Shown here: one piece after another, positions 26,501-35,451 of the stretch
Layout: every line of letters begins with the position of its first letter
Position numbering within the stretch: position 1 is the first letter of the stretch
Assembly: GCA_023091735.1 (NCBI GenBank)
Contig: JALKBU010000334.1
Location: forward strand, 1-47,572
Source of the DNA: Trichomonas tenax
Taxonomy: Eukaryota; Parabasalia; Trichomonadida; Trichomonadidae
Direction: 5' to 3'
DNA: 47,572 nucleotides
Program-made: the position numbers and the translations under genes
Notes under the pieces: model-generated
Seen by the model: the letters and a program-made list of their open reading frames with translations, nothing else
Databases searched by the model: none
What the model was told of the DNA's origin: nothing

Positions 26501-29500
26501 CAAGAAACAACAGTTCTCACCGAAGATACACTTGCAATTGCTCCTATTGATCCAATTATCACAGAGATTGCTGATTCGCTTATCATTCTCGAAAAGATTC
26601 AATCGAATCCATATGCTGGCAACATTAGGAATCAGTGCTCAGAGCTTATTCAGAATTTGAACAATGTTCACCAGATCTTAGAGAGCTGGTTCTTGTTCCA
26701 ACGCAACTTCAATTGCGTTGCCACAATTTTCAAGTCCGATGAAGCTAGAAAGATGCTTCCAAAGCAAGCTGAGAAATATCTTAATACACAATCGACATGG
26801 CATGAAATCGCACGTCATGTTATGAAAGATAACAGGCTCTTTGAAGTCTGCTCATACAATAACTTATATTCTATCATTCGCAAGATGGATAAGACACTCG
26901 AAGAAGTTATCAGTACAAGCTCACCACTCATTGATAAGAAGCGTCAATTGTGCCCAAGATTCAATTTCTTGTCAGACCTCGAAGTCCTCAAACTTATCAC
27001 CACAAAGTCATTCGAATCCTTCACACACATCATTATCAAGGTATTGATGGGTGTTGTCAAATTCGATACTCATGAGAGTGATCAAGAAAATAATGAATCC
27101 TTCCAGAGAGTCAAAATCTATGGTCTCGTTGGCAATCACAGCGATACATTGAGTTTCTTGCATCAGGTTGGTTACTCATCCGATATTGAAACATTCGTTA
27201 ATGATATCATCGAAGCGATGCAAGCAGGCATGAGAGAACACATCTCAGTTTCATTGGTGCTCTTCCCAACAATGCCATTCGCAGAATGGGTACAGCAAAC
27301 ATCAATATATATTGCTCACATTGTTCTTAACATTGTTTTAATGAGGGAGGTTTTCGAATGTTTCAAGATGCTTGAAACGCATCCTAAAGCATTCCTCGAT
27401 TTCGAAGCTTTGTTACAGCGTAGAATCAACGATGCAATTGGTCTCCGTGCACTGAACATTCCTGAAAAGGATAAACCAAAGGTCGCTTCGATAATCATTT
27501 TCTTGTTGTCGATCAGAGATCGCCTCAAGGAGATTTATCAACCACGTTGGAACTATCAACAGGAGCTTGCTTTCAATAACATTTTGTCTTATAGCTTCCA
27601 GGGATCTACGAACGATGTCATCGTTGAACTCGGAACAAATAAGTGGAGCTTTGGATATGAGTATTGGGGCCAGGTTCCTCGTCTAATCTTTACACCTGAG
27701 ATTGAGAGTGTTTATCAGGATGTTGCTGCTGCTGGATCATTATTCGGTCAGACGCTTATTTCTGGTCCAACACATTCAGGCAAGATTTTGATTGCAAGAC
27801 ATCTTGCTTCAATGTTTGGATCCCCTGCATTCGTTTTCAACTCCTTCCTAGAAATCAATGCTGCTTCTTTGAAGAGAATTGTTATCGGTACATCAACAAT
27901 CGGTGCTTGGACAATTATTGCAGGTATCGAAAGAATGACAGACTCCAAGCTTTCATATTTATTCGATTGCTCATGGCAGATCAACTCTCTGAACAACACA
28001 GGAAAGATTAACATCGAAGGAACATCAGTCCCATATTCCAAGCAATCAAGAGTAATCTTCACAACATCAGCAAAGTCTGAACAACTTCCACTGCAACTAA
28101 GATCATTTGTTCGTGTCGTTGCAATGCGTTCTCCTGATCTTGAAACATTTGCTCAAATTAAGCTTTTGACAACTGGATTCCATGATTATGCTGAACTTGC
28201 TCCAAAGCTTGTTGCCTTCTTGAAGAGTATCAAACCTCTCCTTGGATTTAAGACTCCACTTCCAGAGATGAATGCTATAATTGAGAATGCCGCTAACTTT
28301 AGAAGAACTGGCTCTGAAGATGCTATGCTTGCAAGTGCTTGCTATGACTTCTTCGAGTCTCAGTGCGATCACAGTGTTCTTACGCATTTGGTTTACGCTT
28401 CATTCCCACTCGGCGAATCTTTCGAGGAACTTATAGAGAAGGTCGAATATGCAAGATACAACGAAGACAGAGAAGCATTCAGAGCATTAATTATCAAAGA
28501 GTGCTCACGTCTCAATGTCAAGATTCCGACGCAGTTCTTTGTCAACAATGTTGTCACAGTCAAAGAGCTTTTGATGAACAGAATGTGCGTCATTATTGTT
28601 GGTCCACCTCACACCGGTAAGTCGTTGATGACAAAAGTTCTTGAGAATGTTATGAAACAACCAGAATTCAAGAAGCAGTTCCCGAAGATTAAACCATTCA
28701 AGGTTATCAACTGCTACATGAACTCAGACATGTCTCAAAACATGTTCGGTGAAACAGTTGATGGCGTTTACAAGCACGGACAGATTATCTCCATCGTCAA
28801 CGAAAAGATTGACAGTCGTAAGGATTCCAATGTTATTATGAAATTCGATGGTCCGATTACCAAAGAGTTTGACTCATTCATTACATCTTTCTTGGGTACA
28901 CCTGATCTTTCATCATTCGGTCTAGGCTCCATCGATACTTTCCATAAGGATGCTGGACTTCCAGGTATTATCATCGAAACAACAGACATTTCTCATGCAT
29001 CACCATCTCTCATTGCAAGGTCTGCTATTGTTATGTCATACGAAGATGTTGACAAGAACTGTACTATGTTGAATCCAATGTTAACACTTTCGCATGCTTC
29101 ATCGTTTGTTAGAGATCTCACTAGTGATTCTATCAATAGCGTTTATGAAGTATTCAAGACAATTGCTCCAGCTGTTGTCAGCAGGATCTTTAACACTCCA
29201 AATCCAATTTGTTACGTTAAGGAGCCCCAATACACAAGCGATGATGCAAGATACATTTCAGAAGTTTTGCCATATCACTCTTGTGTTTATGCTCTCAGCA
29301 CTCTTTCAAAGAACAAGGAAATGCTTGCTACACCTGAACAAATCACATCTGTGCTTGCATTCACGATGTTCCACGTTTACTCCGGAATCCTTGACGAAAA
29401 GGAACAAGGAAAGTTCGAAAACTGGCTTCGTGAGAAGTGCAACATCCAAATTGATCCATGGCCGGAATACATGCCTGCTGATTTCAAGGAAGCATTCCCA

Positions 29501-32500
29501 ACCCCAACACTTAACTCTGTTTGCATCGAATTCAACAAACTTAGACCACTTGATGCCTCAATCAGCTCCAAAGAAGGTGGATTCGTTATCCCACTCACAT
29601 ACCTTCCGACAATCAATACTTTATCACAGATATTCAACACAAACTTGAACATTCTGTTACACAGTCCTGATCAGACTCGTCTTGATATGTTCCTTTCTAT
29701 TTTCTTCCAAGAGAATCCTGATATTAAACCAATCTTTATCCATTCATCGAGTGACCTTTCTGCTGCACACATCGCCAAATACATCAGCAAGATGACAGAT
29801 TACACAGACAAATCAGTTGATTACGACGAGAGTTATGTATTCGTTGTTGAATGTGTTCAAAAATCTCATATCACAATGATGGAGTTCATCAGAATGATCA
29901 TCGAAGAATCAAGAGTCAGATTATCATCACCTTATGATCCTAAGTTCTGCGAATTCATTAAACTCCCTCCAATCCGTATCATCGCTACAACTAATGATAT
30001 CTCAGCGCTTCCAAGCAGATTCCTTTCTCACTTCCTTCCAATCCGTCTTGACGAACTTACAGCTGCATCATCGCGTTTCGTTTCGAAGAAGTATTTGCAA
30101 AGTTCAGGACTTTCTGCTCTCAAATGCGAGTGGATCTCCAAATTCATTGTCGATGTACTCGAACAGCTCGATGAACAAAACATTGCTCGTCATGCAATTA
30201 ACATCTGTAAGAAGATCAATGCTTATTCAGAGAAAGCTGATACAATATTATGCACAAAGATGATCATGGCTTTGCTTGATCACACAACTCTCCACAAATA
30301 TGATGTCTCTTTCTACAAAGATTTGATAATCAATATTGCTGAAGAAACGCTTCCAACACCATTCGAGAAGAAAGTTGTTCAAGACTTCCTTGAGCTAAAT
30401 TCACTTTGCATCTGTGATTATGACAAAGATAACAATATAATCTTAATTGGGAAGTCCTATGTGCAATTTTATCAGGAAATTGCAGATATGTATTCAAAGG
30501 CCAAAGCAGAGCATCAAGATCTTATCAACTTTGATTTCGCACCAATCAACATGAGAAACTTTGCGGCTTTGATGATGGCCATTAAAGAACCAGGAAGGAA
30601 TTCTATTCTTGTTGGCAAAGATGTTCTCAAAAAGTTTGCTTATTCCAAGCTTTATTCGTACTCTAACAATTACAAGTTTGTCCACTTGATCAGAAGCATT
30701 TCTCATAAAGACTTTGTCAAGCATTTATCAAGTGCATTCAATGATGCGTTGGAAGACCACAGAACGCTCTTCTTTGTTGAACCAGAATCAGATGTTATCG
30801 TAAGAAAGTTCATAAAGATGTGCATCAACATTTGTTTCACACAATTTTTCGCACGTGATAACTTTAATGAAGTTTTTGAAAAGGTTCAAAAGAAGTTTGG
30901 TGAGAAGAAGTCTTTCATGGAGTATTATCAGCTTACAAGCAATTTGATTTCAAAGTCAATCGCTTTCGTTGTTAGCTCAACGAAGTCATTAAAGAACACT
31001 TCAAGCTTCCACTCATTCGCTCCTGCAAATCCAATCGAATCAGATATCAAATATCTCTTCCAGAGCTTCGCAAAAGAATCAGGAATGGAATCATTCTTCA
31101 TCGCCACAGTTCCTGAATGCTGGAATTACGTCATCAATCTTTGCAAACTTGCTAAACCCGATGGAATTCCTTCAACATTCCTCTCAAAGTTCATTAACAT
31201 ATTCTTCATCCTTTCCAAGAAGAGGAACGCTCAATTGGATGAAAACTTTGATAAATGCAGTCGCGCTGCTCAGTGCTTCCTTGAGATGGAGCATGAAATG
31301 AAGAATATTCAACTAAAGATCAATTTGCTCAATCCCAACTTGAATGCTGTGAGAGTTGATAGTGATTCACTCAGCAGAAGTTATCAGGCAAGAAAGGAAA
31401 CAATTGAGTCCAGAAGAGACGTTTTGAATACTGAGATGTCTGCGAAGAAGAAGGAATTATCAGCTTTAGAGACAATTGTCACGAATTTAACAACGAAATT
31501 CAACTCTCTCGAACCAAAGATAAATGAGCACAGATCTCAAGTTGAGTCACTGACAACCAATGATATCAAAACAATTCTCATTGCCACTGAAGATCCTTCA
31601 CCTTTCGTTCGTTCGCTTCTCGAGTGTGTCTGCATCTTTATGGATGTCGATCCCGACTATGACAAGAATGGTGCCAAGCTTCTTCATGATGAGAAGTTCG
31701 TTGATAACGTTGTTAAAAACGTAAGACCATTCATGCTCGGCCCGTTCGAACAAGGCCAGTTAAAGAGGTTCTTAGAACGTCCGGAATTCAACAAAGTTAA
31801 CTGGGATCTCATTCCTCCAGGCCTGAAGTTTATCTACGATTATATAGTAACAATTGAAACTATCACAACAGTCAAAGAGGAACTCACAATCAATTTGAAC
31901 AAACTCGAAACAGTCATTGACGAATATAACAAACTTGATGCATCAACAAGCAGCGAACTTAAGAGTTTCGAGGCAATTGAAATAACTCTTGCTAAAGACG
32001 AAGTTCTCTTGAAGGATCTCACAGCACAACTCGAGAAGTATGAAACTGAACATAAGACTCTCTCTGAGAGATTGGCAGTTCTTTCTAAACTTGCTGATTC
32101 GCACGAACTTCTTAGAAACTCTTGGGAGAAAGACTTAACACATATGATGGAGCTCAAGAGAAATATTATTGTCACTGATTTACTCTTCGCATACTCTATC
32201 TGCCATCTCCTTGACATTCACGAACGCGAGAGAGACTTCAATTTTTCGAAGGCAAAATCTATTTTCAAACCTATAATGAACATCCAGGATAATTATTCCG
32301 AATTCATGAGCAAATTCATGTTCAACAACTTCCCAGATCATTCGATCAACAGAATCGACTGCATCTCAGGTATTCACATTTCTGTTGCTGTGACACTTGG
32401 ACTTCATTTATTCTACATGATTCTAATCACAGATAAAGATGGCTTTGCTCTCAAAGCTCTCGAATCTGTCGGTGGCGTTAAAATCGTTTCGCAGAGCATT

Positions 32501-35335
32501 TCAAACATTGATCTCGTCATCAAAGATGCAATGGAACACGGAACTCCACTTGTTATCACCGACATTCACAAAGCAACACCACTGCTATTAGCAGCAAACG
32601 ATCAATTAACGCCAAATGGCGGAAGCAAAGTTATCTTCAACGGAGACGAAATCGAAGTGAAGGAAGGATTCAAGATCGTTTTGTACACTGCTGGTGATGT
32701 CAGTCTCGTTCCAGAGAATCTCATGAGTAGAGTTCTCACGATAAGATGTGATACTGATAAATCACCAATTGTTCACGATTATTTCAACAGTATCATCTTA
32801 CAGTTCCTCAAGAAGGACACACAAAAGGATTATATCGCAGCTCTTGCAGTCAAACGTAATCACAAGATTCAGACAAAGAATTCTATGCAGAAAGCTCTCG
32901 AGTTAATCACAGCTGTTGATGCAGACACATTTTTGACAGATGTAAAGAGAATCGATGAATTCTGTGAGGCAAAGAAATCATACATGATTGGTGCAGCAGA
33001 GAATGAATCAATTCCAGAAGAAGCCGCATATCAAGAGGAGATTGAGCCATTCAAAGAACATGTCGATCTTCTTGCTTGCATTTGGTATATTCTTTCCCAG
33101 AGAATCATTTTGTACAATCCAAACATTACCTTTGATATCACTCATTTCGGTGGAATCTTGTTCAATTGCATGACTCATGACGGAATTAGTGCTAAATGCA
33201 ACGAGAAATTACTCAAGAAACTGAAGTCTTCTCTCATCATTTCATGCATCCAGACTGCTTATTTGGCACTTCCATTCTGTGGTGCAAGTATTTTCACATT
33301 CAGACTCGCTGCATTCAGAGAACAAAAGGTTGAGCTTGATGCTGCAAAAGTCGCGGAAATATTGCGTGTTTTCTGCTCTAAGAACGATGATCAACTTGAT
33401 TATGACGTGAGATACATTCCTGAGAAAGTTGATATTCCATTCATCCTCAGCAGCTCAACACCTGATGTTCTTTATGCTATTATCAAGTACATAAGAGCTC
33501 ATACAGTTGACAATTTCATGACTTTGATAAATCCATTCCAAGCAGATCAAATGATTTCTTCAAGTTCGACACAAGTTTCTCTTATCATTTCCAAGGATAT
33601 CAGTCCAACACCTCTCATCCACGCCTATGCTATGACGAGGTCTCATTTAGATTCTATCTGCGTTGTTTCGATTACAGAGGCTCAAGAATCAATCGCAATT
33701 GCTGAAAAGATGGTGAACCAGGTTCTCAAGTCAGGATCACTTGCGATTGTTCATTACATGTCTCCAAGTGAAGAAGCTGCCGCTGTCATTGCCGATATCT
33801 ATTGGAAGATGAAGTCTGGTCAAGCCGATCCGAACTTCCGCCTCATCATCGTCTGTCACACGCCAAAATATCTCCCAGAGAGACTCATTTCCGAAGCAAA
33901 GAAGATGAACTACGAATCAGAAATTTCAACGAGAATTCTCGCACAGCAGTTATTCTCAAGACATTCATCTGCAATTCAGGTGTCAACAAACACAGTCCAG
34001 ATCAAGAAACTTTCATACTGTCTGCTTCTTGACATCGTTCTCTCTGTCGCTCGTTCATTCTTCAGACCGGGAGGTTTCATTAATGAGCCAATCATGAATG
34101 TTGCTTCATTCGCTGATATTGTTAAGCAGATTCCTCTCATCGTCGCTGCTTCGCCAAGTGACATCCAAGTTGAGAACCTTTATCAGCAGGCAATGCGCCT
34201 TGTATTTCCAGGTATTGCTGATCCATTTGACAGAAGAACCGTTGATGCTCTGATGCGATATTTGATTTCTCCAGAAGCCCTCAATGAAGGATTCAGTATT
34301 GATGGCGATGCAAAGAGCGCTTGGGCAGTTCCTGGCGATATTCCTTTGGCCAGCATTTCTCAGCAACTCATTAACTTACCATTATTACCTGATTCCATCA
34401 CAGTCGGAATGACAAAGTCTGCGAGCAGAATCAGAGATTTGGCTGTCGCACAGGGATTACTCACAGAATTTAAACACGTCAATCCTGATCCAACGCTAAC
34501 ACCAGAGATTCAAAAGATTCTTCTTGATTTACTCGAAAAGATGCCGAAAAGCCTTTCATCGATCGATCCAAGAAAGTTCAGCAGTGTAAAAGGAATATTC
34601 TTGAGACATGAAATTGAGTTCTTCAACGATATCGTTGCTTATGTACACAGATCTGTTGAAGGTACATTAAGAGGCACTCACGTCTCTTCAAGTTTGCTCT
34701 TCAATAAAGTTCCAGATGACTGGAAGTCGTTCTCAAAGATCTACACATACAATAGACCTCAATCATTCATTCAGTCATTAAACGACAGAGCAGCTCAATA
34801 CGATAGATGGTTACAAGACTCTATTCCACCTGTTATTGATGCTTCATGCATTTTCGACATCAACGCATTCATGAATGAACATCTTGTTGAAGTTTCGTTG
34901 AAGAAGAAACTTGAAGTCAATAAGATCGAATACAAGTTCTCCATCGCTCGCGAAAAGGAAGAGCTTGATGATGGTGATCTATTACTTGCTGGTGTCTTCA
35001 TTGCCTTTGGTGATGTTGATGAGAATGGAAATATCATTCTTGTCAAAGATGAGGATATCATTAATTGCCCATTCAAGAAGCTTCCGGGCATTGTTTGCAA
35101 ACCAAGTATCATTGAGGATGAAAGCGAAGACGAAGATCAATCAATGATGCAGTCACAGACATTATCAAATACTGGTCCAATCACATTAACATTCCCACTC
35201 ATTCCACAAGCTACAGCAACTTTAGGAGCATCTGAAGCTGCCTGGGGCATTGATCTTCCTATCACAGGAGATGATTATGATTACATTAGAGCAGGAACAG
35301 CTCTATATACAAATGTTTTGGAACAACTCTTATAA
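23561..35335 (+). CDS. Degenerate (pseudo-motor) dynein heavy chain
   Basis: This 3924-residue chain has full axonemal-type dynein architecture. The N-terminal tail has GVTHVDPSGFTES and LDQWAREE; the linker runs about 850-1350; GYEYWGQVPRLIFTP enters AAA1. AAA1 Walker A is GPTHSGKI (G1402-K1408-I1409), lacking the Thr/Ser. The Walker B position reads TIIAGIER, with Ala1454-Gly1455 where active dyneins have Asp-Glu, and the sensor I Asn region (ITMNPGYAGR in the neighbour) reads IFTTSAKSEQ. AAA2 keeps GPPHTGKS (Lys1687) and the usual FDGP. AAA3 (HSPDQTRL from 2034) and AAA4 (VGKDVLKK from 2351) lack P-loops. Stalk coiled coil and a microtubule-binding tip (about 2677-2765) remain, as does a C-terminal domain with an acidic insert (DESEDED). 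The frame is uninterrupted over 11.8 kb, so it is under selection, but AAA1 should not hydrolyse ATP. Likely flagellar; its role is unknown. Confidence 0.88.
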   Translation: MNWLNDPDLVSAEGNTPKHKTYKPIHASVSKLHQESQSALFETTNFIEDTKTFNLEKPGFEQSDPILAIQNPGLYAMRNRASKNTKPVLYSPLTSTKKVQSRLQTSLGKTRPLTNLKTIGKVPHDLYNQELKPEELSIDFDEEPIAYFSKHKDGHGLRFIYLVYAKNPSDPDFSPYDLRKVTSAEIGNDYFMMSATGVTHVDPSGFTESVALDQWAREESIFQSVRRLKIFQKYSYWYPFIIWKKFVLRRRFEELNQAIHSRPFFRNPEFFTNELQFYTSTVTVNKMIKDNLFAFETQKMYTLSEFQERSKALKDNLKSQFLRYVENISRKMSKDIYAKLSDKQLIEVADKDFWKDRKNPPNITQLATLEKLKSELRKEKTDAVNEEIRAIGGLIRSVDYMILENLVTATIDAFQYADSVFSTDMSSVFKVDIVFSENGTIAIQPSLSELERAIANEIQISMKLVNSLPRVLHEIDLRPFIRDSGLDVETVYRFGSNFLMLIHSRNEHVNAEKNILEIIRKSYQEAVESTKNFSEYFNIFKLGQDWDAREFLFTRKGEAYTGVISEVREGEKEDDFLINSENEPVVNFNEIDRALKGFFRDQEAVNNIRQRTSKGALFIDSSNFRSILLPIPKKGIDDISKLITKLVKMKIALTENVLHNYSIALNAEPKILDSYISLCELVKRTERVKPAINQEIDFVNKGIQLLSKYKINTIQVNPLEKLMNAFSEAEQIAIANKQKFRDEYSGLLKTKVKEMEKTLSKIYSEITSIPSTLSEISKSIKMYTEKFKEQKEKISSLHDEIEKLVSMQQITEIEFNDFSFYQTIIKTVDAMLLMFNAIQDWVRLTEFTRNSPFSEIDVESFLQTFNYISSIIGSLSLSVLKTPVFDELKKVTTDFKAVLNNLQSLSNSSLHARHWDSLYAECNCTEKYVPEVTIHQLLTYGILSNDAAVAQVTSFANAEAEIELEFISVHERWHHIKLPLQETTVLTEDTLAIAPIDPIITEIADSLIILEKIQSNPYAGNIRNQCSELIQNLNNVHQILESWFLFQRNFNCVATIFKSDEARKMLPKQAEKYLNTQSTWHEIARHVMKDNRLFEVCSYNNLYSIIRKMDKTLEEVISTSSPLIDKKRQLCPRFNFLSDLEVLKLITTKSFESFTHIIIKVLMGVVKFDTHESDQENNESFQRVKIYGLVGNHSDTLSFLHQVGYSSDIETFVNDIIEAMQAGMREHISVSLVLFPTMPFAEWVQQTSIYIAHIVLNIVLMREVFECFKMLETHPKAFLDFEALLQRRINDAIGLRALNIPEKDKPKVASIIIFLLSIRDRLKEIYQPRWNYQQELAFNNILSYSFQGSTNDVIVELGTNKWSFGYEYWGQVPRLIFTPEIESVYQDVAAAGSLFGQTLISGPTHSGKILIARHLASMFGSPAFVFNSFLEINAASLKRIVIGTSTIGAWTIIAGIERMTDSKLSYLFDCSWQINSLNNTGKINIEGTSVPYSKQSRVIFTTSAKSEQLPLQLRSFVRVVAMRSPDLETFAQIKLLTTGFHDYAELAPKLVAFLKSIKPLLGFKTPLPEMNAIIENAANFRRTGSEDAMLASACYDFFESQCDHSVLTHLVYASFPLGESFEELIEKVEYARYNEDREAFRALIIKECSRLNVKIPTQFFVNNVVTVKELLMNRMCVIIVGPPHTGKSLMTKVLENVMKQPEFKKQFPKIKPFKVINCYMNSDMSQNMFGETVDGVYKHGQIISIVNEKIDSRKDSNVIMKFDGPITKEFDSFITSFLGTPDLSSFGLGSIDTFHKDAGLPGIIIETTDISHASPSLIARSAIVMSYEDVDKNCTMLNPMLTLSHASSFVRDLTSDSINSVYEVFKTIAPAVVSRIFNTPNPICYVKEPQYTSDDARYISEVLPYHSCVYALSTLSKNKEMLATPEQITSVLAFTMFHVYSGILDEKEQGKFENWLREKCNIQIDPWPEYMPADFKEAFPTPTLNSVCIEFNKLRPLDASISSKEGGFVIPLTYLPTINTLSQIFNTNLNILLHSPDQTRLDMFLSIFFQENPDIKPIFIHSSSDLSAAHIAKYISKMTDYTDKSVDYDESYVFVVECVQKSHITMMEFIRMIIEESRVRLSSPYDPKFCEFIKLPPIRIIATTNDISALPSRFLSHFLPIRLDELTAASSRFVSKKYLQSSGLSALKCEWISKFIVDVLEQLDEQNIARHAINICKKINAYSEKADTILCTKMIMALLDHTTLHKYDVSFYKDLIINIAEETLPTPFEKKVVQDFLELNSLCICDYDKDNNIILIGKSYVQFYQEIADMYSKAKAEHQDLINFDFAPINMRNFAALMMAIKEPGRNSILVGKDVLKKFAYSKLYSYSNNYKFVHLIRSISHKDFVKHLSSAFNDALEDHRTLFFVEPESDVIVRKFIKMCINICFTQFFARDNFNEVFEKVQKKFGEKKSFMEYYQLTSNLISKSIAFVVSSTKSLKNTSSFHSFAPANPIESDIKYLFQSFAKESGMESFFIATVPECWNYVINLCKLAKPDGIPSTFLSKFINIFFILSKKRNAQLDENFDKCSRAAQCFLEMEHEMKNIQLKINLLNPNLNAVRVDSDSLSRSYQARKETIESRRDVLNTEMSAKKKELSALETIVTNLTTKFNSLEPKINEHRSQVESLTTNDIKTILIATEDPSPFVRSLLECVCIFMDVDPDYDKNGAKLLHDEKFVDNVVKNVRPFMLGPFEQGQLKRFLERPEFNKVNWDLIPPGLKFIYDYIVTIETITTVKEELTINLNKLETVIDEYNKLDASTSSELKSFEAIEITLAKDEVLLKDLTAQLEKYETEHKTLSERLAVLSKLADSHELLRNSWEKDLTHMMELKRNIIVTDLLFAYSICHLLDIHERERDFNFSKAKSIFKPIMNIQDNYSEFMSKFMFNNFPDHSINRIDCISGIHISVAVTLGLHLFYMILITDKDGFALKALESVGGVKIVSQSISNIDLVIKDAMEHGTPLVITDIHKATPLLLAANDQLTPNGGSKVIFNGDEIEVKEGFKIVLYTAGDVSLVPENLMSRVLTIRCDTDKSPIVHDYFNSIILQFLKKDTQKDYIAALAVKRNHKIQTKNSMQKALELITAVDADTFLTDVKRIDEFCEAKKSYMIGAAENESIPEEAAYQEEIEPFKEHVDLLACIWYILSQRIILYNPNITFDITHFGGILFNCMTHDGISAKCNEKLLKKLKSSLIISCIQTAYLALPFCGASIFTFRLAAFREQKVELDAAKVAEILRVFCSKNDDQLDYDVRYIPEKVDIPFILSSSTPDVLYAIIKYIRAHTVDNFMTLINPFQADQMISSSSTQVSLIISKDISPTPLIHAYAMTRSHLDSICVVSITEAQESIAIAEKMVNQVLKSGSLAIVHYMSPSEEAAAVIADIYWKMKSGQADPNFRLIIVCHTPKYLPERLISEAKKMNYESEISTRILAQQLFSRHSSAIQVSTNTVQIKKLSYCLLLDIVLSVARSFFRPGGFINEPIMNVASFADIVKQIPLIVAASPSDIQVENLYQQAMRLVFPGIADPFDRRTVDALMRYLISPEALNEGFSIDGDAKSAWAVPGDIPLASISQQLINLPLLPDSITVGMTKSASRIRDLAVAQGLLTEFKHVNPDPTLTPEIQKILLDLLEKMPKSLSSIDPRKFSSVKGIFLRHEIEFFNDIVAYVHRSVEGTLRGTHVSSSLLFNKVPDDWKSFSKIYTYNRPQSFIQSLNDRAAQYDRWLQDSIPPVIDASCIFDINAFMNEHLVEVSLKKKLEVNKIEYKFSIAREKEELDDGDLLLAGVFIAFGDVDENGNIILVKDEDIINCPFKKLPGIVCKPSIIEDESEDEDQSMMQSQTLSNTGPITLTFPLIPQATATLGASEAAWGIDLPITGDDYDYIRAGTALYTNVLEQLL

Positions 35336-35451
35336 TTATATTAATTATTTACTTTTATATTTTGTATGTATAAATATTGTTTTTAGTTTTTCCAAAAAAT
35401 TCTGCAGAATTTAAAACATATGATTTAACAAAATATACAAAACGAAATAAA
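35336..35451. other. Short convergent intergenic gap between two dynein genes
   Basis: Only 116 bp separate the stop codons of the two giant genes. The sequence is very A/T-rich with T-runs on one side and A-runs on the other, suitable for 3' processing in both directions; transcripts could overlap here. Confidence 0.6.

Noticed and set aside
23561..35335. The idea that the degenerate dynein is an ordinary pseudogene
   Set aside because: A pseudogene of 11.8 kb would be expected to carry stops or frameshifts; none occur, domain spacing is kept, and AAA2 is intact.
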